Source of the DNA: Endozoicomonas acroporae
GTDB taxonomy: Bacteria > Pseudomonadota > Gammaproteobacteria > Pseudomonadales > Endozoicomonadaceae
Assembly (NCBI RefSeq): GCF_002864045.1
Contig: NZ_PJPV01000003.1
Span: forward strand, 1 to 64,000
DNA length: 64,000 nt
Direction: 5' to 3'
The stretch's first letter is position 1. Each line of letters begins with the position of its first letter. The notes beneath the pieces are model-generated. The model had not been told where the DNA came from and ran no database searches. It saw nothing but the letters and a program-made list of their open reading frames with translations. Below, piece after piece: positions 54,280 through 63,372 of this stretch. The translations under genes and the position numbers were made by a program.

Positions 54280-55281
54280 TTACTGACTTGAAACATTCAA
54301 TTCGGGAATTGGCCAGTAATCATTGCCATTAAACGGTTCCTCCTTTCTCAGCATGGCGTTGTCGATCAATCGGCAGATCAGTTCCTCAAACTCTATTCCG
54401 GCATGCCTTGCTCCATCGGGAAACAGGCTGGTGGGCGTCATTCCGGGAAGATTATTGATTTCAGCAAAGATCGGCTCTCCGTTTTCGGGAACCATAAAGT
54501 CGGAGCGGCTGATATCCCGGCAGCGAAGCAGTTGGTGTGCCTGCAGGGCGATCTCCTGAACTCTTTTTTTCTGATAATCCGAAATACGGGCGGGAATAAT
54601 ATGTTCACTCAGGCCCGGTGTGTAGCGATGGGTATAGTCGTACCAGGCATTATCAGGCGTGATGATTTCTGTGGTTGGCAGCACCTGTGGGCTATCCAGC
54701 TCAAGTACCCCGGCGGTGACTTCTCTGCCATGAATAAATGTCTCCACCAATAGTTGCTCATCTTTCTCAAAGCCGCTTCTGAGCCGTTCTTCCAGCTCTT
54801 TCTCGCCCTTGGCAAACTGGATGCCGATACCGGACCCCTGGGCGAAGGGCTTGATAATCACCTTCTCCCCGAGGGCTTCAATGCATTGGCTGACGGACCG
54901 GTTTAACGGGTCTCCACGAGAAACGATACAGTCTTTTGCCATGGGGATGCTCGCAGCCTGTAAAATACGCTTGGTAGCGACTTTGTCCAGGGCGCAGGCA
55001 CTACCCAGGACCGTTGAGCCAACGTAAGGGATGCCCATAATCTCAAGAAGCCCCTGCAGGCAGCCATCCTCTCCCATGGGCCCGTGGGCGACGGGAAAAA
55101 CCACATCGACCTGGTGGAGGGCCAGGTTGGCAGGCAGCATCTTGTCCAGTTCAAGAGTGACTACTTTTTGATAGTTTTTCTCCAGAGGCGGGCTGATGCG
55201 ACCCGCAGAGAGTCTTGAAACACTGGCTTCAGGGGAAGGACCGCCACAAATGATTCCCACGGTAATACTTCTGTCTGGCAT
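54280..55281 (-). CDS. ddl: D-alanine-D-alanine ligase family protein
   Basis: The 333-aa ATP-grasp enzyme has the Ddl layout: VGIICGGPSPEASVSRLSA, VVFPVAHGPMGEDGCLQGLL, PYVGSTVLGSACALDKVATK, VIIKPFAQGSGIG and PIFAEINNLPGMTPTSLFPD. Several positions differ from classic Ddl (GGPSPEASVS for GGTSAEREVS), so it may be a second ligase or one with other specificity. It lies antisense between pth and ychF, away from the usual mur cluster, so it looks like an addition. Confidence 0.82.
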   Translation of the reverse strand: MPDRSITVGIICGGPSPEASVSRLSAGRISPPLEKNYQKVVTLELDKMLPANLALHQVDVVFPVAHGPMGEDGCLQGLLEIMGIPYVGSTVLGSACALDKVATKRILQAASIPMAKDCIVSRGDPLNRSVSQCIEALGEKVIIKPFAQGSGIGIQFAKGEKELEERLRSGFEKDEQLLVETFIHGREVTAGVLELDSPQVLPTTEIITPDNAWYDYTHRYTPGLSEHIIPARISDYQKKRVQEIALQAHQLLRCRDISRSDFMVPENGEPIFAEINNLPGMTPTSLFPDGARHAGIEFEELICRLIDNAMLRKEEPFNGNDYWPIPELNVSSQ

Positions 55282-55351
55282 CTAGTGATCCACAAGATTA
55301 AGGGTACAGTTCATCAAATGTAGTTGTTTTTGTTGTCCTGCATGTTGTTAA

Positions 55352-56566
55352 TTAATATTCCGAGGTTGCCCAGCGATAAAATCCAGAGGCCAGAATGATG
55401 CCCAGCCCGGCTTTCATAACGGTATAGATGTGAGGGGATGATGAGAGGTAGCTGGCAATAATATAAAAAAGCATGGCTGTACTTGCGATTTCTACGGTAG
55501 CCAGAATGCCTCCTGCGGCACCCGTCAGGCTGGGAATGCTTTGCATGCCTAAAGTATGGCTAATAGTGCCTGTCATTGGACTGGAGCCTTTCCAGAGTTT
55601 GCTGATATAGGGGTGCCTTTGGGCATAATCGGGGAGATCGTATAGGGAGGGAAATTCCTCGATTATTTCCCAGTCATTAACCAGTGCAGTCAGATAATGC
55701 CTGTCATCAGTGGAAGTTATCAGTGCGGCTGGTTGAGCATCAAAACGGGTGTTGCCTTTGCTCTCTTCGGCAAACTGTAATTGCCTGGCGGCTGCTATAA
55801 GCTGAGTGATCTCTTGCGATTCTGGCCTTGCAGTTGTTTCACTATTCAGGAAGTGCATATGGTTTCTGAGGAGTAAAGAACTGTAGGTTGCAGTAAGCTC
55901 GCTCCCGGTGTTGCCACTTCTATCGTATAGCTGAGCCGTTGCTATTTCTGTTGGTATTGCACCAACGCCTCGTTTGCTTAGAGAAAGAACGGCCACCGCT
56001 GGTACCACGTTGATAGTGCCATTTTCGACCCTGTGGCATAGAAGGGCGTCGACGGTTGAAGTTCCGTCAAAATGTAATTCATTTAACACTCTGATGATTT
56101 TTGGTGTGGCTGCTCTGGTCGGTTGCCAGGTTTCATCGGTTTCGTTTTCGGTTTCTGTGTGGCTTGGTGTAATAAGAGAAAGGTGGGAGATTTTTTTGAT
56201 TCGCTGGTCGTGGCAATAATAGTTATTTGAAAGTTGATGAGAGCTGTCAGGCAAAACAATGGGCGGGGAGCATGGGTCGATAAAGTAATCCGCCGGGGCA
56301 AGCACTCGATCGTTGCCAATGAGAATACCTTTTGCGATTCTTTTTTCCCTGGCAAGGGGGTTGCCCTTGCAGTGGTCAAAGTGAGCGGTAATGACTGGTG
56401 CGGCGTTGGAATGCTTTTCAAGGGTGTAGCCGGTGGCAGTGAGATATGAATCAGCAGGCTCACCGGTTGCCATTGGTTGAGTGCTTTCTGCTGCAATGGC
56501 TGTGAGTGGCAAAGCTGTCAGTGCAAGTATCAGTTTAAACATAACGGTTTTGAGCAATTGTTTCAC
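55352..56566 (-). CDS. Secreted or membrane protein, possible degenerate trypsin-like domain
   Basis: The 404-aa frame starts at GTG 56566, with AAGG about ten bases upstream, and has a signal peptide (VMFKLILALTALPLTAIA). GILIGNDRVLAPADYFIDPC lies where trypsins have GxLI..WVLTAAHC, and VDALLCHRVENGTINVVPAV resembles the DIALL..VxP block. The catalytic histidine and an obvious GDSGG are absent, so this likeness is tentative. Two hydrophobic segments near the end (GILATVEIASTAMLFYIIAS, VMKAGLGIILASGFYRW) would anchor it in a membrane. It lies beside ddl, antisense to its core neighbours. Confidence 0.6.
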   Translation of the reverse strand: MKQLLKTVMFKLILALTALPLTAIAAESTQPMATGEPADSYLTATGYTLEKHSNAAPVITAHFDHCKGNPLAREKRIAKGILIGNDRVLAPADYFIDPCSPPIVLPDSSHQLSNNYYCHDQRIKKISHLSLITPSHTETENETDETWQPTRAATPKIIRVLNELHFDGTSTVDALLCHRVENGTINVVPAVAVLSLSKRGVGAIPTEIATAQLYDRSGNTGSELTATYSSLLLRNHMHFLNSETTARPESQEITQLIAAARQLQFAEESKGNTRFDAQPAALITSTDDRHYLTALVNDWEIIEEFPSLYDLPDYAQRHPYISKLWKGSSPMTGTISHTLGMQSIPSLTGAAGGILATVEIASTAMLFYIIASYLSSSPHIYTVMKAGLGIILASGFYRWATSEY

Positions 56567-56809
56567 AGGATTGTCGCCTTGGTTATTCAGGTAATACACC
56601 TTGTTACAGTTGAAACGGCTTGCCTCCATGGGGTGGTCACAAGCGCTTTTGGGTAATTCGTTTTAATGTTGAGCGCTTGGACATTTTTTTGTGCGAATAA
56701 TTCTATTTTTTGCGAACGACCATAAATTTGTTTGGCCGGGGCCTGAATTTCTGATTATTTTGATTGTGATTTTTAGTGGTTTCCGCAATATCGGCAATGA
56801 GTGTACTTT

Positions 56810-56829
56810 TGTACTGTTACATCAGTACA
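56810..56829. promoter_or_regulatory. Trp-repressor-type operator
   Basis: TGTACTGTTACATCAGTACA is 20 bases with perfect 7-base arms. It matches the E. coli trp operator in length and half-site (TGTACTAG..CTAGTACA) and stands 26 bp before trpR. Autoregulation of trpR, and perhaps of the downstream permease, is inferred. Confidence 0.75.
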
Positions 56830-56855
56830 GGCGGCTGAGATAAATTGAACAAGGC

Positions 56856-57128
56856 ATGAAAACTGAGTCCTGGTTTCAGGTAATCAAACTGCTGAAGAGC
56901 CAGCAGGATGTGGAAGCGCTCCATGAAATTATGGCGGTGTTACTGACTCGTGAAGAACGGGAAGCGATTGGCTCAAGGCTGGCCATTATGCGGGCCCTGA
57001 TTTCGGGAAAAGAGTCTCAACGGGAGATCGCTGCGCGGATCGGGGTGAGTATCGCCAAAGTAACCCGCGGTTCAAATTATCTGAAAACGCTGTCTGCTAC
57101 TGAAATAGCCATGATTGAACAGATTTAA
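56856..57128 (+). CDS. trpR: Trp repressor TrpR
   Basis: The 90-aa protein matches TrpR over its length. The helical core is LHEIMAVLLTREEREAIGSR and the helix-turn-helix is QREIAARIGVSIAKVTRGSN; E. coli has [20 protein letters not shown] there. With tryptophan bound it represses trp genes. An operator-like palindrome precedes it and an aromatic amino acid permease follows. Confidence 0.9.
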   Translation: MKTESWFQVIKLLKSQQDVEALHEIMAVLLTREEREAIGSRLAIMRALISGKESQREIAARIGVSIAKVTRGSNYLKTLSATEIAMIEQI

Positions 57129-57146
57129 ATAGTTAGTGTCTTATTA

Positions 57147-57197
57147 GAAAACAGCCTTGAGCCGAAAACAGCCTTGAGCCGAAAACAGCCATGAGCT
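57147..57197. repeat. Three 17-bp tandem repeats between trpR and the permease
   Basis: GAAAACAGCCTTGAGCC is repeated three times in a row. The third copy differs at two places (GAAAACAGCCATGAGCT). It lies in the 105-bp gap between trpR and the permease gene. The role is unknown; it may affect spacing or RNA folding. Confidence 0.8.
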
Positions 57198-57233
57198 GGA
57201 TAAGCAAATAGACCCACAGCAGTAGGAATAAGA

Positions 57234-58496
57234 ATGTCTGAAGCAGTTATAACGGAAAGTTCTGCGGGCTCTGCCGGGAAGCAGGGTTCGGTTCTTGGAG
57301 GAATGGTGATCGTTGCTGGAACCGCGATTGGTGCCGGAATGTTTTCACTGCCAGTAGCCACCAGCGGTCTCTGGTTTGGTTACTCAATGCTGCTGATGGT
57401 CTTTACCTGGTATTGCATGTACAGCGCATCACTCTACCTGTTGGAAGCCAATCTGCGCTTTCCTTTGGGGGCGAGTTTTGACTCTATTGCCGAGGGCACC
57501 ATTGGTTCTTTTGGTCGTATTGTTAACGGTGCTTCTGTTGCCTTTCTCTGTTACATCCTGACTTACGCTTACATCTCGGGCGGCAGTTCCATTATTACTT
57601 ATTTCCTGGAAGCCGTGGATGGTGTTTCTCTTTCTCCACCGATGGCCAGCTTTGTTTTTGCCCTGGTGCTTGCCGCTATCGTAATGACCGGAACCCGTGC
57701 CGTTGACCGGGTCAGTACGGTGCTGATTGGTGGAATGGTGATTACCTTTCTGTGGAGTATCAGTGGCTTACTGGGCAATGCGTCCTCTGACAATCTGATG
57801 CCGGGCCTGTCGTTTGCCGAGGTGTCTCCATTCTCTTTCGGAGCGTTGGGCTTTCTGACCGTCAGTTTCGGTATGCAGACCGCTGTGCCCAGTATCACCC
57901 GCTACCTCAATAAGGATGGCAAACAGGTAAGGTTTGCCCTTTTGACTGGCTCGCTGCTGGCCCTGGCGTTTTATGCCCTGTGGCAGTTCAGTTTCTTTGG
58001 CAATCTGCCCCGTGAGGCGTTTCCGGCCATTATTGCTGCCGGAGGCAATATTGGGGATATGTTGGGCGCACTTTCCGAGTCTGGGCTGAATGTAAATGTA
58101 TCCAATGTGTTGCAGTGGTTTGCCAATATGGCAGTGGCCAGCTCATTCCTGGGTGTTGCCCTGTGTCTGTTTGATTACATTGCAGACTTGTTCGGTTTCG
58201 ACAGCAGCTTTGTGGGCCGGTTAAAAACAGCCGCCATTACGTTTATTCCGCCAACCCTATTGGGTGTATTCCTGCCTAATGGTTTTATTACTGCCATTGG
58301 CTTCGCCGGGCTGGTGCTGGTTGTTTTCTGTATTCTCTCTCCGGTAGTGATGGCCTGGGTTGGCCGTCAGCGGGGTGAGGGTGGCTATCAGGTGCCGGGC
58401 GGGACCGTGAGAATGGCGCTGATCTTCCTCTTTGGCATTGTGGCTATAGTGCTGGCGGGGCTTGATTTGATGGGGGCTCTGCCGAAGTTTGGCTGA
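57234..58496 (+). CDS. Aromatic amino acid permease (Mtr/TyrP, HAAAP family)
   Basis: The 420-aa protein has 11 membrane segments and the family start GGMVIVAGTAIGAGMFSLPV. Further blocks are LYLLEANLRFPLGASFDSIA, YILTYAYISGGSSIITYFLE and FGMQTAVPSITRYLNKDGKQ. It imports tryptophan or tyrosine with protons. Lying after trpR, whose family regulates mtr in E. coli, makes tryptophan the likelier substrate. A strong terminator follows. Confidence 0.9.
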   Translation: MSEAVITESSAGSAGKQGSVLGGMVIVAGTAIGAGMFSLPVATSGLWFGYSMLLMVFTWYCMYSASLYLLEANLRFPLGASFDSIAEGTIGSFGRIVNGASVAFLCYILTYAYISGGSSIITYFLEAVDGVSLSPPMASFVFALVLAAIVMTGTRAVDRVSTVLIGGMVITFLWSISGLLGNASSDNLMPGLSFAEVSPFSFGALGFLTVSFGMQTAVPSITRYLNKDGKQVRFALLTGSLLALAFYALWQFSFFGNLPREAFPAIIAAGGNIGDMLGALSESGLNVNVSNVLQWFANMAVASSFLGVALCLFDYIADLFGFDSSFVGRLKTAAITFIPPTLLGVFLPNGFITAIGFAGLVLVVFCILSPVVMAWVGRQRGEGGYQVPGGTVRMALIFLFGIVAIVLAGLDLMGALPKFG

Positions 58497-58521
58497 TGCC
58501 TGTTTGATGTGATTGGATTGA

Positions 58522-58554
58522 ACGCCCGGAGAGTATCTCTCCGGGCGTTTTTTT
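58522..58554 (+). terminator. Intrinsic terminator after the permease gene
   Basis: ACGCCCGGAGAG-TAT-CTCTCCGGGCGT forms a 12-bp GC-rich stem followed by TTTTTTT. It ends the trpR-permease transcript 25 bp after the stop. Confidence 0.92.
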
Positions 58555-58642
58555 ATCGGCCGATATAAAATTTCTGAAATTTTTTCCCCCAGTCTTTATA
58601 ATTCGCCCCCATTAACTATCTTCAGGAGCGAGCAGAAGCGCT

Positions 58643-59734
58643 ATGGGTTTCAAATGTGGCATCGTTGGATTGCCAAACGTTGGTAAATCAACGCTATTTA
58701 ATGCCTTAACCAAGGCGGGTATTGATGCAGAGAACTTTCCGTTCTGCACCATTGAGCCCAATGCCGGTGTTGTTGCCATGCCAGACCCCCGTCTGGATAA
58801 GCTGGCGGCAATCGTTAAACCTCAGCGAGTGTTGCCGACCACCATGGAGTTTGTGGACATCGCGGGTCTTGTTGAAGGCGCTTCCAAAGGGGAAGGACTG
58901 GGTAACAAGTTTCTGGCGAATATCCGTGAGACGGATGCAATTGCCCATGTGGTTCGTTGCTTTGCCAATGACAATGTTATTCATGTGGCCAACAAGATTG
59001 ATCCCCGTGCGGATATTGAAATCATCAATATGGAACTGGTGCTGGCGGATCTGGAAAGCTGCGAAAAACAGCTGCAGCGTGTTGCCCGTTCTGCCAAAGG
59101 TGGTGATAAGGATTCCGTAGTCCAGAAGGGGCTGCTGGAAAAAATCATTCCGCATCTGGAAGCTGGTAATCCGGTTCGCTCTCTGGATATGAGTGATGAT
59201 GAGCGTAAGCTTGTTCGTTTATTTCACCTGCTGACCATCAAGCCCACCATGTATATTGCCAATGTGGATGAGGATGGTTTTGAGGATAACGAATACCTGG
59301 ACACCGTTCGGGAAATCGCTGCTCAGGAAGGGGCCGTGGTGGTGCCAATCTGCAACAAGCTGGAATCGGAAATTGCCGAACTGGATGATGACGAGCGAGC
59401 AGAGTTTCTTGCGGATCTTGGCATGGAAGAGCCTGGCTTGGATCGTGTTATCCGCGCAGGTTATGAACTGCTTGGTCTGCAAACCTACTTTACCGCAGGG
59501 GTGAAAGAGGTCAGGGCCTGGACGGTGAAGGTGGGTGCCACTGCGCCGCAGGCTGCCGGTGTTATTCATACTGATTTTGAGCGTGGTTTTATTCGTGCGG
59601 AAGTCACCGGCTATGATGATTTCATTAAATATAATGGTGAGCAGGGTGCCAAAGAAGCTGGCCGTCTGCGTGTAGAAGGCAAAGCGTATATTGTTCAGGA
59701 TGGTGATGTTATGCACTTCCTGTTTAACGTTTGA
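58643..59734 (+). CDS. ychF: Redox-regulated ATPase YchF (OLA1 family)
   Basis: The 363-aa TRAFAC protein has [54 protein letters not shown] and the NKID-like ANKIDPRAD site. A coiled-coil insert and a C-terminal TGS domain ([36 protein letters not shown]) follow. It binds ATP rather than GTP in the family and acts near the ribosome in stress. A terminator follows. Confidence 0.96.
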   Translation: MGFKCGIVGLPNVGKSTLFNALTKAGIDAENFPFCTIEPNAGVVAMPDPRLDKLAAIVKPQRVLPTTMEFVDIAGLVEGASKGEGLGNKFLANIRETDAIAHVVRCFANDNVIHVANKIDPRADIEIINMELVLADLESCEKQLQRVARSAKGGDKDSVVQKGLLEKIIPHLEAGNPVRSLDMSDDERKLVRLFHLLTIKPTMYIANVDEDGFEDNEYLDTVREIAAQEGAVVVPICNKLESEIAELDDDERAEFLADLGMEEPGLDRVIRAGYELLGLQTYFTAGVKEVRAWTVKVGATAPQAAGVIHTDFERGFIRAEVTGYDDFIKYNGEQGAKEAGRLRVEGKAYIVQDGDVMHFLFNV

Positions 59735-59760
59735 GCCTGTCTGAAAAAAAACGACGGAAG

Positions 59761-59786
59761 AAGGCACGCGAAAGCGTGCCTTTTTT
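59761..59786 (+). terminator. Intrinsic terminator after ychF
   Basis: AAGGCACGC-GAAA-GCGTGCCTTTTTT has an 8- to 9-bp stem and a six-T run, 27 bp after the ychF stop. Confidence 0.92.
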
Positions 59787-59902
59787 CGTTGTGCCAGTGC
59801 ATCGAGTATTTGCCTGTCGTCGTGTTATGAATCTGCGTTGCTTATAGGCTTTTTGCTTGACAGGCTCAGGTGAAATCACTAAAGTGCGCACCATCTTTCG
59901 GC

Positions 59903-59979
59903 GGCTAGGTAGCTCAGTTGGTTAGAGCACAGCACTCATAATGCTGGGGTCGGCAGTTCGAATCTGCCCCTAGCTACCA
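59903..59979 (+). tRNA. tRNA-Met (CAT), elongator
   Basis: The 77-base cloverleaf has acceptor GGCTAGG/CCTAGCT, anticodon loop CTCATAA, T-arm GGCAGTTCGAATCTGCC and an encoded CCA. The G1-U72 wobble and overall sequence match elongator tRNA-Met rather than initiator tRNA, which has an unpaired first base. Confidence 0.95.
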
Positions 59980-60082
59980 TCTAATCTTTTCTGCAAGATT
60001 TATGGTGGTTGCTAAAACGAGTTTTCGTATAGTAGCATCGGAAGGCCTTTGTGAGCGAAGAGATAACAATTCGCTTATTTGC

Positions 60083-60157
60083 TGGGGTGTCGCCAAGCGG
60101 TAAGGCATCAGGTTTTGATCCTGACATGCGGGGGTTCGAATCCCTCCACCCCAGCCA
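60083..60157 (+). tRNA. tRNA-Gln (TTG)
   Basis: This copy is identical over 75 bases to the gene at 51708, including the TTG anticodon and the encoded CCA. It is the second gene of a Met-Gln-Met-Gln array. Confidence 0.97.
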
Positions 60158-60262
60158 TTTATCCTGTTGTTGTAATAGTTGTTGTAACAGTTGTAGAGAT
60201 AAAGACTGGCATGTTTCTTGACATGATCATTCTGAAGCACGACAATAGCGACCCGATTCAGT

Positions 60263-60339
60263 GGCTAGGTAGCTCAGTTGGTTAGAGCACAGCATTCATA
60301 ATGCTGGGGTCGGCAGTTCGAATCTGCCCCTAGCTACCA
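60263..60339 (+). tRNA. tRNA-Met (CAT), elongator
   Basis: This 77-base gene differs from the one at 59903 at a single base: T instead of C at position 32 of the anticodon loop (TTCATAA). The cloverleaf and encoded CCA are intact. Confidence 0.95.
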
Positions 60340-60370
60340 CTAATTCGGATATGCATCCTGCATAATCTGT

Positions 60371-60445
60371 TGGGGTGTCGCCAAGCGGTAAGGCATCAGG
60401 TTTTGATCCTGACATGCGGGGGTTCGAATCCCTCCACCCCAGCCA
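60371..60445 (+). tRNA. tRNA-Gln (TTG)
   Basis: Third identical 75-base copy of the tRNA-Gln gene, ending the array. A terminator follows directly. Confidence 0.97.
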
Positions 60446-60450
60446 TACAG

Positions 60451-60483
60451 AACCTTCCTGAGAAATCAGGAAGGTTTTTTTGT
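60451..60483 (+). terminator. Intrinsic terminator after the tRNA array
   Basis: AACCTTCCTGA-GAAA-TCAGGAAGGTTTTTTT forms an 11-bp stem with a T-run, five bases after the last tRNA. Confidence 0.92.
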
Positions 60484-60606
60484 GTCTCTGTTTTTTAATA
60501 AGTAGATTCCGTTTGCTGCGGGGTGAACTTTATCTGAATATTTTTTGCTGGACGTTCTATTATTACGCTTCCATAAATTATCAACCTTTATCTGTAAGGA
60601 TTGACC

Positions 60607-61383
60607 TTGGACGCAACCATTACTCTGGATCTTGTGCTTTTCCTTTTTGCTGTTGCCTCGGTGGCTGGATTTGTTGATTCCATTGCGGGTGGTGGGGGGC
60701 TGATATCAATGCCCGCGCTTCTGGCTGCCGGGCTTTCACCGGTTCAGGCGCTGGCAACCAATAAGCTTCAGGGGGCCGCTGGTACGCTGTCCGCCAGTGT
60801 TTACTTTATTTCCAAAGGTGCGGTTAACCTGCGGGAGATACGTCTGCCAATAGTGATGACCTTTATTGGTAGCATGATGGGGACGCTGCTGGTACAGAGG
60901 ATTGATGCCGGGGTGCTGGAACAGGCCATTCCCTTCCTGCTGATCGGTATTGTCCTTTACTTTCTGTTTTCTCCACGACTGAGCTGTGACCAGTCACGGC
61001 AGTTGATCTCTCTGCCGGTGTTTGCGTTTACCGTGGCGTTGCTGATCGGTTTTTATGATGGCTTCTTTGGTCCGGGTACCGGTTCGTTTTTTACCATGGC
61101 GTTTGCAGGCTTGCTGGGGTATTCCATCACCAGTGCCACCGCTCATACCAAAGTTTTGAATTGCACCAGTAATCTGGCCTCTTTGCTGTTTTTCATTATT
61201 GGTGGGCATGCGGTCTGGGCAGTTGGTCTGGTGATGATAGTGGGTCAGGTTATTGGTGCCAGACTTGGCTCATATGTGGTACTTAGTCGCGGCGAGGCAT
61301 TGATCCGTCCCATGATTGTCTGCGTGTCTCTGGCTATGACGGCCAAACTTCTTTGGGGTAATTATGGACATTTGCTCCAGTGA
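60607..61383 (+). CDS. TSUP family permease (TauE/SafE/YfcA)
   Basis: The 258-aa inner-membrane protein has about eight hydrophobic segments and the family motifs AGFVDSIAGGGGLISMPALL and GFYDGFFGPGTGSFFTMAF. LATNKLQGAAGTLSASVYF is also typical. Members export or import sulfur-containing or organic anions; the substrate is unknown. The start is taken at TTG 60607, six bases after AAGGA; a TTG at 60601 sits directly on that site. It follows the tRNA terminator and stands alone. Confidence 0.88.
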   Translation: MDATITLDLVLFLFAVASVAGFVDSIAGGGGLISMPALLAAGLSPVQALATNKLQGAAGTLSASVYFISKGAVNLREIRLPIVMTFIGSMMGTLLVQRIDAGVLEQAIPFLLIGIVLYFLFSPRLSCDQSRQLISLPVFAFTVALLIGFYDGFFGPGTGSFFTMAFAGLLGYSITSATAHTKVLNCTSNLASLLFFIIGGHAVWAVGLVMIVGQVIGARLGSYVVLSRGEALIRPMIVCVSLAMTAKLLWGNYGHLLQ

Positions 61384-61623
61384 AAGGCATCTTGTTTGAA
61401 ACCATTGTCCCTTTTTATCTGTCAAGGCTGCTCGCTACCGGGCAGCTTTGTGGGTAATGCCAGCTGAGTTTGCAAACCCCGTTATTCCCGGTGACTGGTT
61501 AGAAAGACAATAGTCTTGGCGGCTGGTTTATAGCCGGAGCAATGGCAACACCTCAACAGCCTCCTAGCCAGATCAGCCGGACAGTTGGGTAATTCAGCTG
61601 GTTTAATTTCGGAACTTTAGTAC

Positions 61624-63090
61624 ATGGAAACAACCTGGTATAGCTGGCTGTTTGGTGCTGCCTATTTAAGTGCCATTATTGCTTTTGCGGTTGTAGTGAT
61701 TATGACCCGAAGGCCTGTGGGGGTTTCTCTGGCCTGGCTGGTGTTGCTGTTCGCGTTGCCGGTGGCAGGGTTTGTGCTGTATCTGTTATTGGGTTCTCCC
61801 CGCCTGGGCATTGGCCGGTTAAAGCGCATGCGCACACTGTATCCGGATTATGCCCAGTGGTATCAGCACCTGGCCCGGATTATCTCAGGTGGTGAGCCAT
61901 CCCGCTGCCCGGTGACCAGTCATCATGGCATTTTCTCATTGGCAGAAAGAAGCATGAGTATTCCTTTGCTGCCGGGTAACCATCTGCAGCTCTTTTCAGA
62001 TTTTGAAAACATTATCGAACACCTGCTGCGTGATATAGAAAATGCCCGGCAAAGTCTCTTGATTGAGTTCTATATATGGGAGCCGGTCGGTCGGGCTGAA
62101 GAGGTGGCGGAAGCGGTTATCCGCGCTTCCAGGCGAGGGGTTGATTGTCTGGTTGTGCTGGATAATGTCGGCAGTCGGGGTTTTTTGAATGGAGTATGGG
62201 CGCGTCGTTTTCGCCTTGAAGGGATCAGTGTTACCGCATCCATGTCAGCCGGCCCTCTGCGCATGCTGGTGGAGCGTATGGATATTCGTAACCATCGGAA
62301 GATTCTGGTGGTTGATGATCAGGTGGCCTGGACCGGCAGTTTTAACCTGGTAGATCCATCCCTGTTTAAGCAGGATGCTCAGGTCGGACAGTGGGTGGAT
62401 GCCATGGTCAGGATTGATGGTGTTGCTGCCCATGTGCTCGGAGCCATCGTGCAGTGGGATAAGGCACTGGAAACCGGGCAGGGGCACCCCTCGTTCAACC
62501 GGCAGTATGAATACCCTTCGGCTGAGCATCGTGGCCGGGACGGTGCATTTGTACACGTTCTGCCATCCGGACCTGATGTGGACCGGGAAATGCTGCAGCA
62601 GGTTCTGCTGACGGCTATTTATGAAAGTCGTCAGGAACTCCTGATCAGTACACCGTATTTTGTGCCCGATGAGTCTTTGCTGACGGCCTTGAAGTCAGCA
62701 GCAATGCGTGGTGTTGATGTCCAGTTGCTGGTGCCAGAGAAAAATGACTCGAGAATGGTTCATCATGCCAGTCGCTCCTATTATCAGGAGTTGCTGCAGG
62801 CTGGCGTGACTATTCAGCAGTTCAGAGGGGGGTTGCTGCACACCAAGTGTGTTCTGGTGGACCGTGAAACAGCGCTGTTTGGTACCGTAAACCTGGATAT
62901 GCGCAGTGTCTGGCTGAATTATGAAGTGACGTTGATTGTCTATGATGATGGCTTTGGTCAGCAGATATTTCATGTGCTCCAGTCGTATATGAATCAGGCG
63001 GGTGAGGTGGATATCAACCGCTGGTCCAACAGACCCTTTCGACGAAAACTTCTGGAAAATACTCTGCAGCTATTAAGCCCGCTGCTGTGA
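61624..63090 (+). CDS. cls: Cardiolipin synthase
   Basis: The 488-aa protein has two N-terminal membrane segments (LFGAAYLSAIIAFAVVVIMT, LAWLVLLFALPVAGFVLYLL) and two phospholipase-D HKD motifs: RNHRKILVVDDQVAWTGSFN and LLHTKCVLVDRETALFGTVN. It joins phosphatidylglycerol molecules, or PG and another lipid, into cardiolipin. The length matches ClsA (486 aa). No operon partner is seen. Confidence 0.94.
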   Translation: METTWYSWLFGAAYLSAIIAFAVVVIMTRRPVGVSLAWLVLLFALPVAGFVLYLLLGSPRLGIGRLKRMRTLYPDYAQWYQHLARIISGGEPSRCPVTSHHGIFSLAERSMSIPLLPGNHLQLFSDFENIIEHLLRDIENARQSLLIEFYIWEPVGRAEEVAEAVIRASRRGVDCLVVLDNVGSRGFLNGVWARRFRLEGISVTASMSAGPLRMLVERMDIRNHRKILVVDDQVAWTGSFNLVDPSLFKQDAQVGQWVDAMVRIDGVAAHVLGAIVQWDKALETGQGHPSFNRQYEYPSAEHRGRDGAFVHVLPSGPDVDREMLQQVLLTAIYESRQELLISTPYFVPDESLLTALKSAAMRGVDVQLLVPEKNDSRMVHHASRSYYQELLQAGVTIQQFRGGLLHTKCVLVDRETALFGTVNLDMRSVWLNYEVTLIVYDDGFGQQIFHVLQSYMNQAGEVDINRWSNRPFRRKLLENTLQLLSPLL

Positions 63091-63243
63091 TTGGATACTG
63101 CGCATGGCATTAATAGTGTTTACTAATTACGTTTAGTGCTTTTTTGAGAGAATACTCCTTGATTATCAATTAAATCACAATAAATCCTGCTTTTTTGTTA
63201 TTTTTAGGTGAAAACACTGATATAGCTAAAGCCTGATGTGTGC

Positions 63244-63263
63244 AATAAAGAGGCCTCTTTATT
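63244..63263. promoter_or_regulatory. Perfect 20-bp palindrome upstream of brnQ
   Basis: AATAAAGAGGCCTCTTTATT is fully self-complementary and lies 110 bp before the brnQ start. It has no T-run after it and no loop, so an operator for a dimeric regulator is likelier than a terminator for cls. The regulator is unknown. Confidence 0.45.
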
Positions 63264-63372
63264 TCGCCTCTCCATGCTCACTTTTAACACTATTTTTTCT
63301 GGTCACAGGTTTTGCCGTTCTGGTATGGCTGACCGGCCGTTTGCCGGGAAGAATGGGTACAGGGGACAGGTT

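Noticed and set aside
51708..60445. tRNA genes as attachment sites of an integrated island
   Set aside because: No integrase gene is present and the DNA between the copies is mostly core genome.
61384..61623. Small frame and weak hairpin between the TSUP permease and cls genes
   Set aside because: The 18-codon frame has no ribosome site, and the imperfect GCTGC/GCAGC stem has only a three-T tail.
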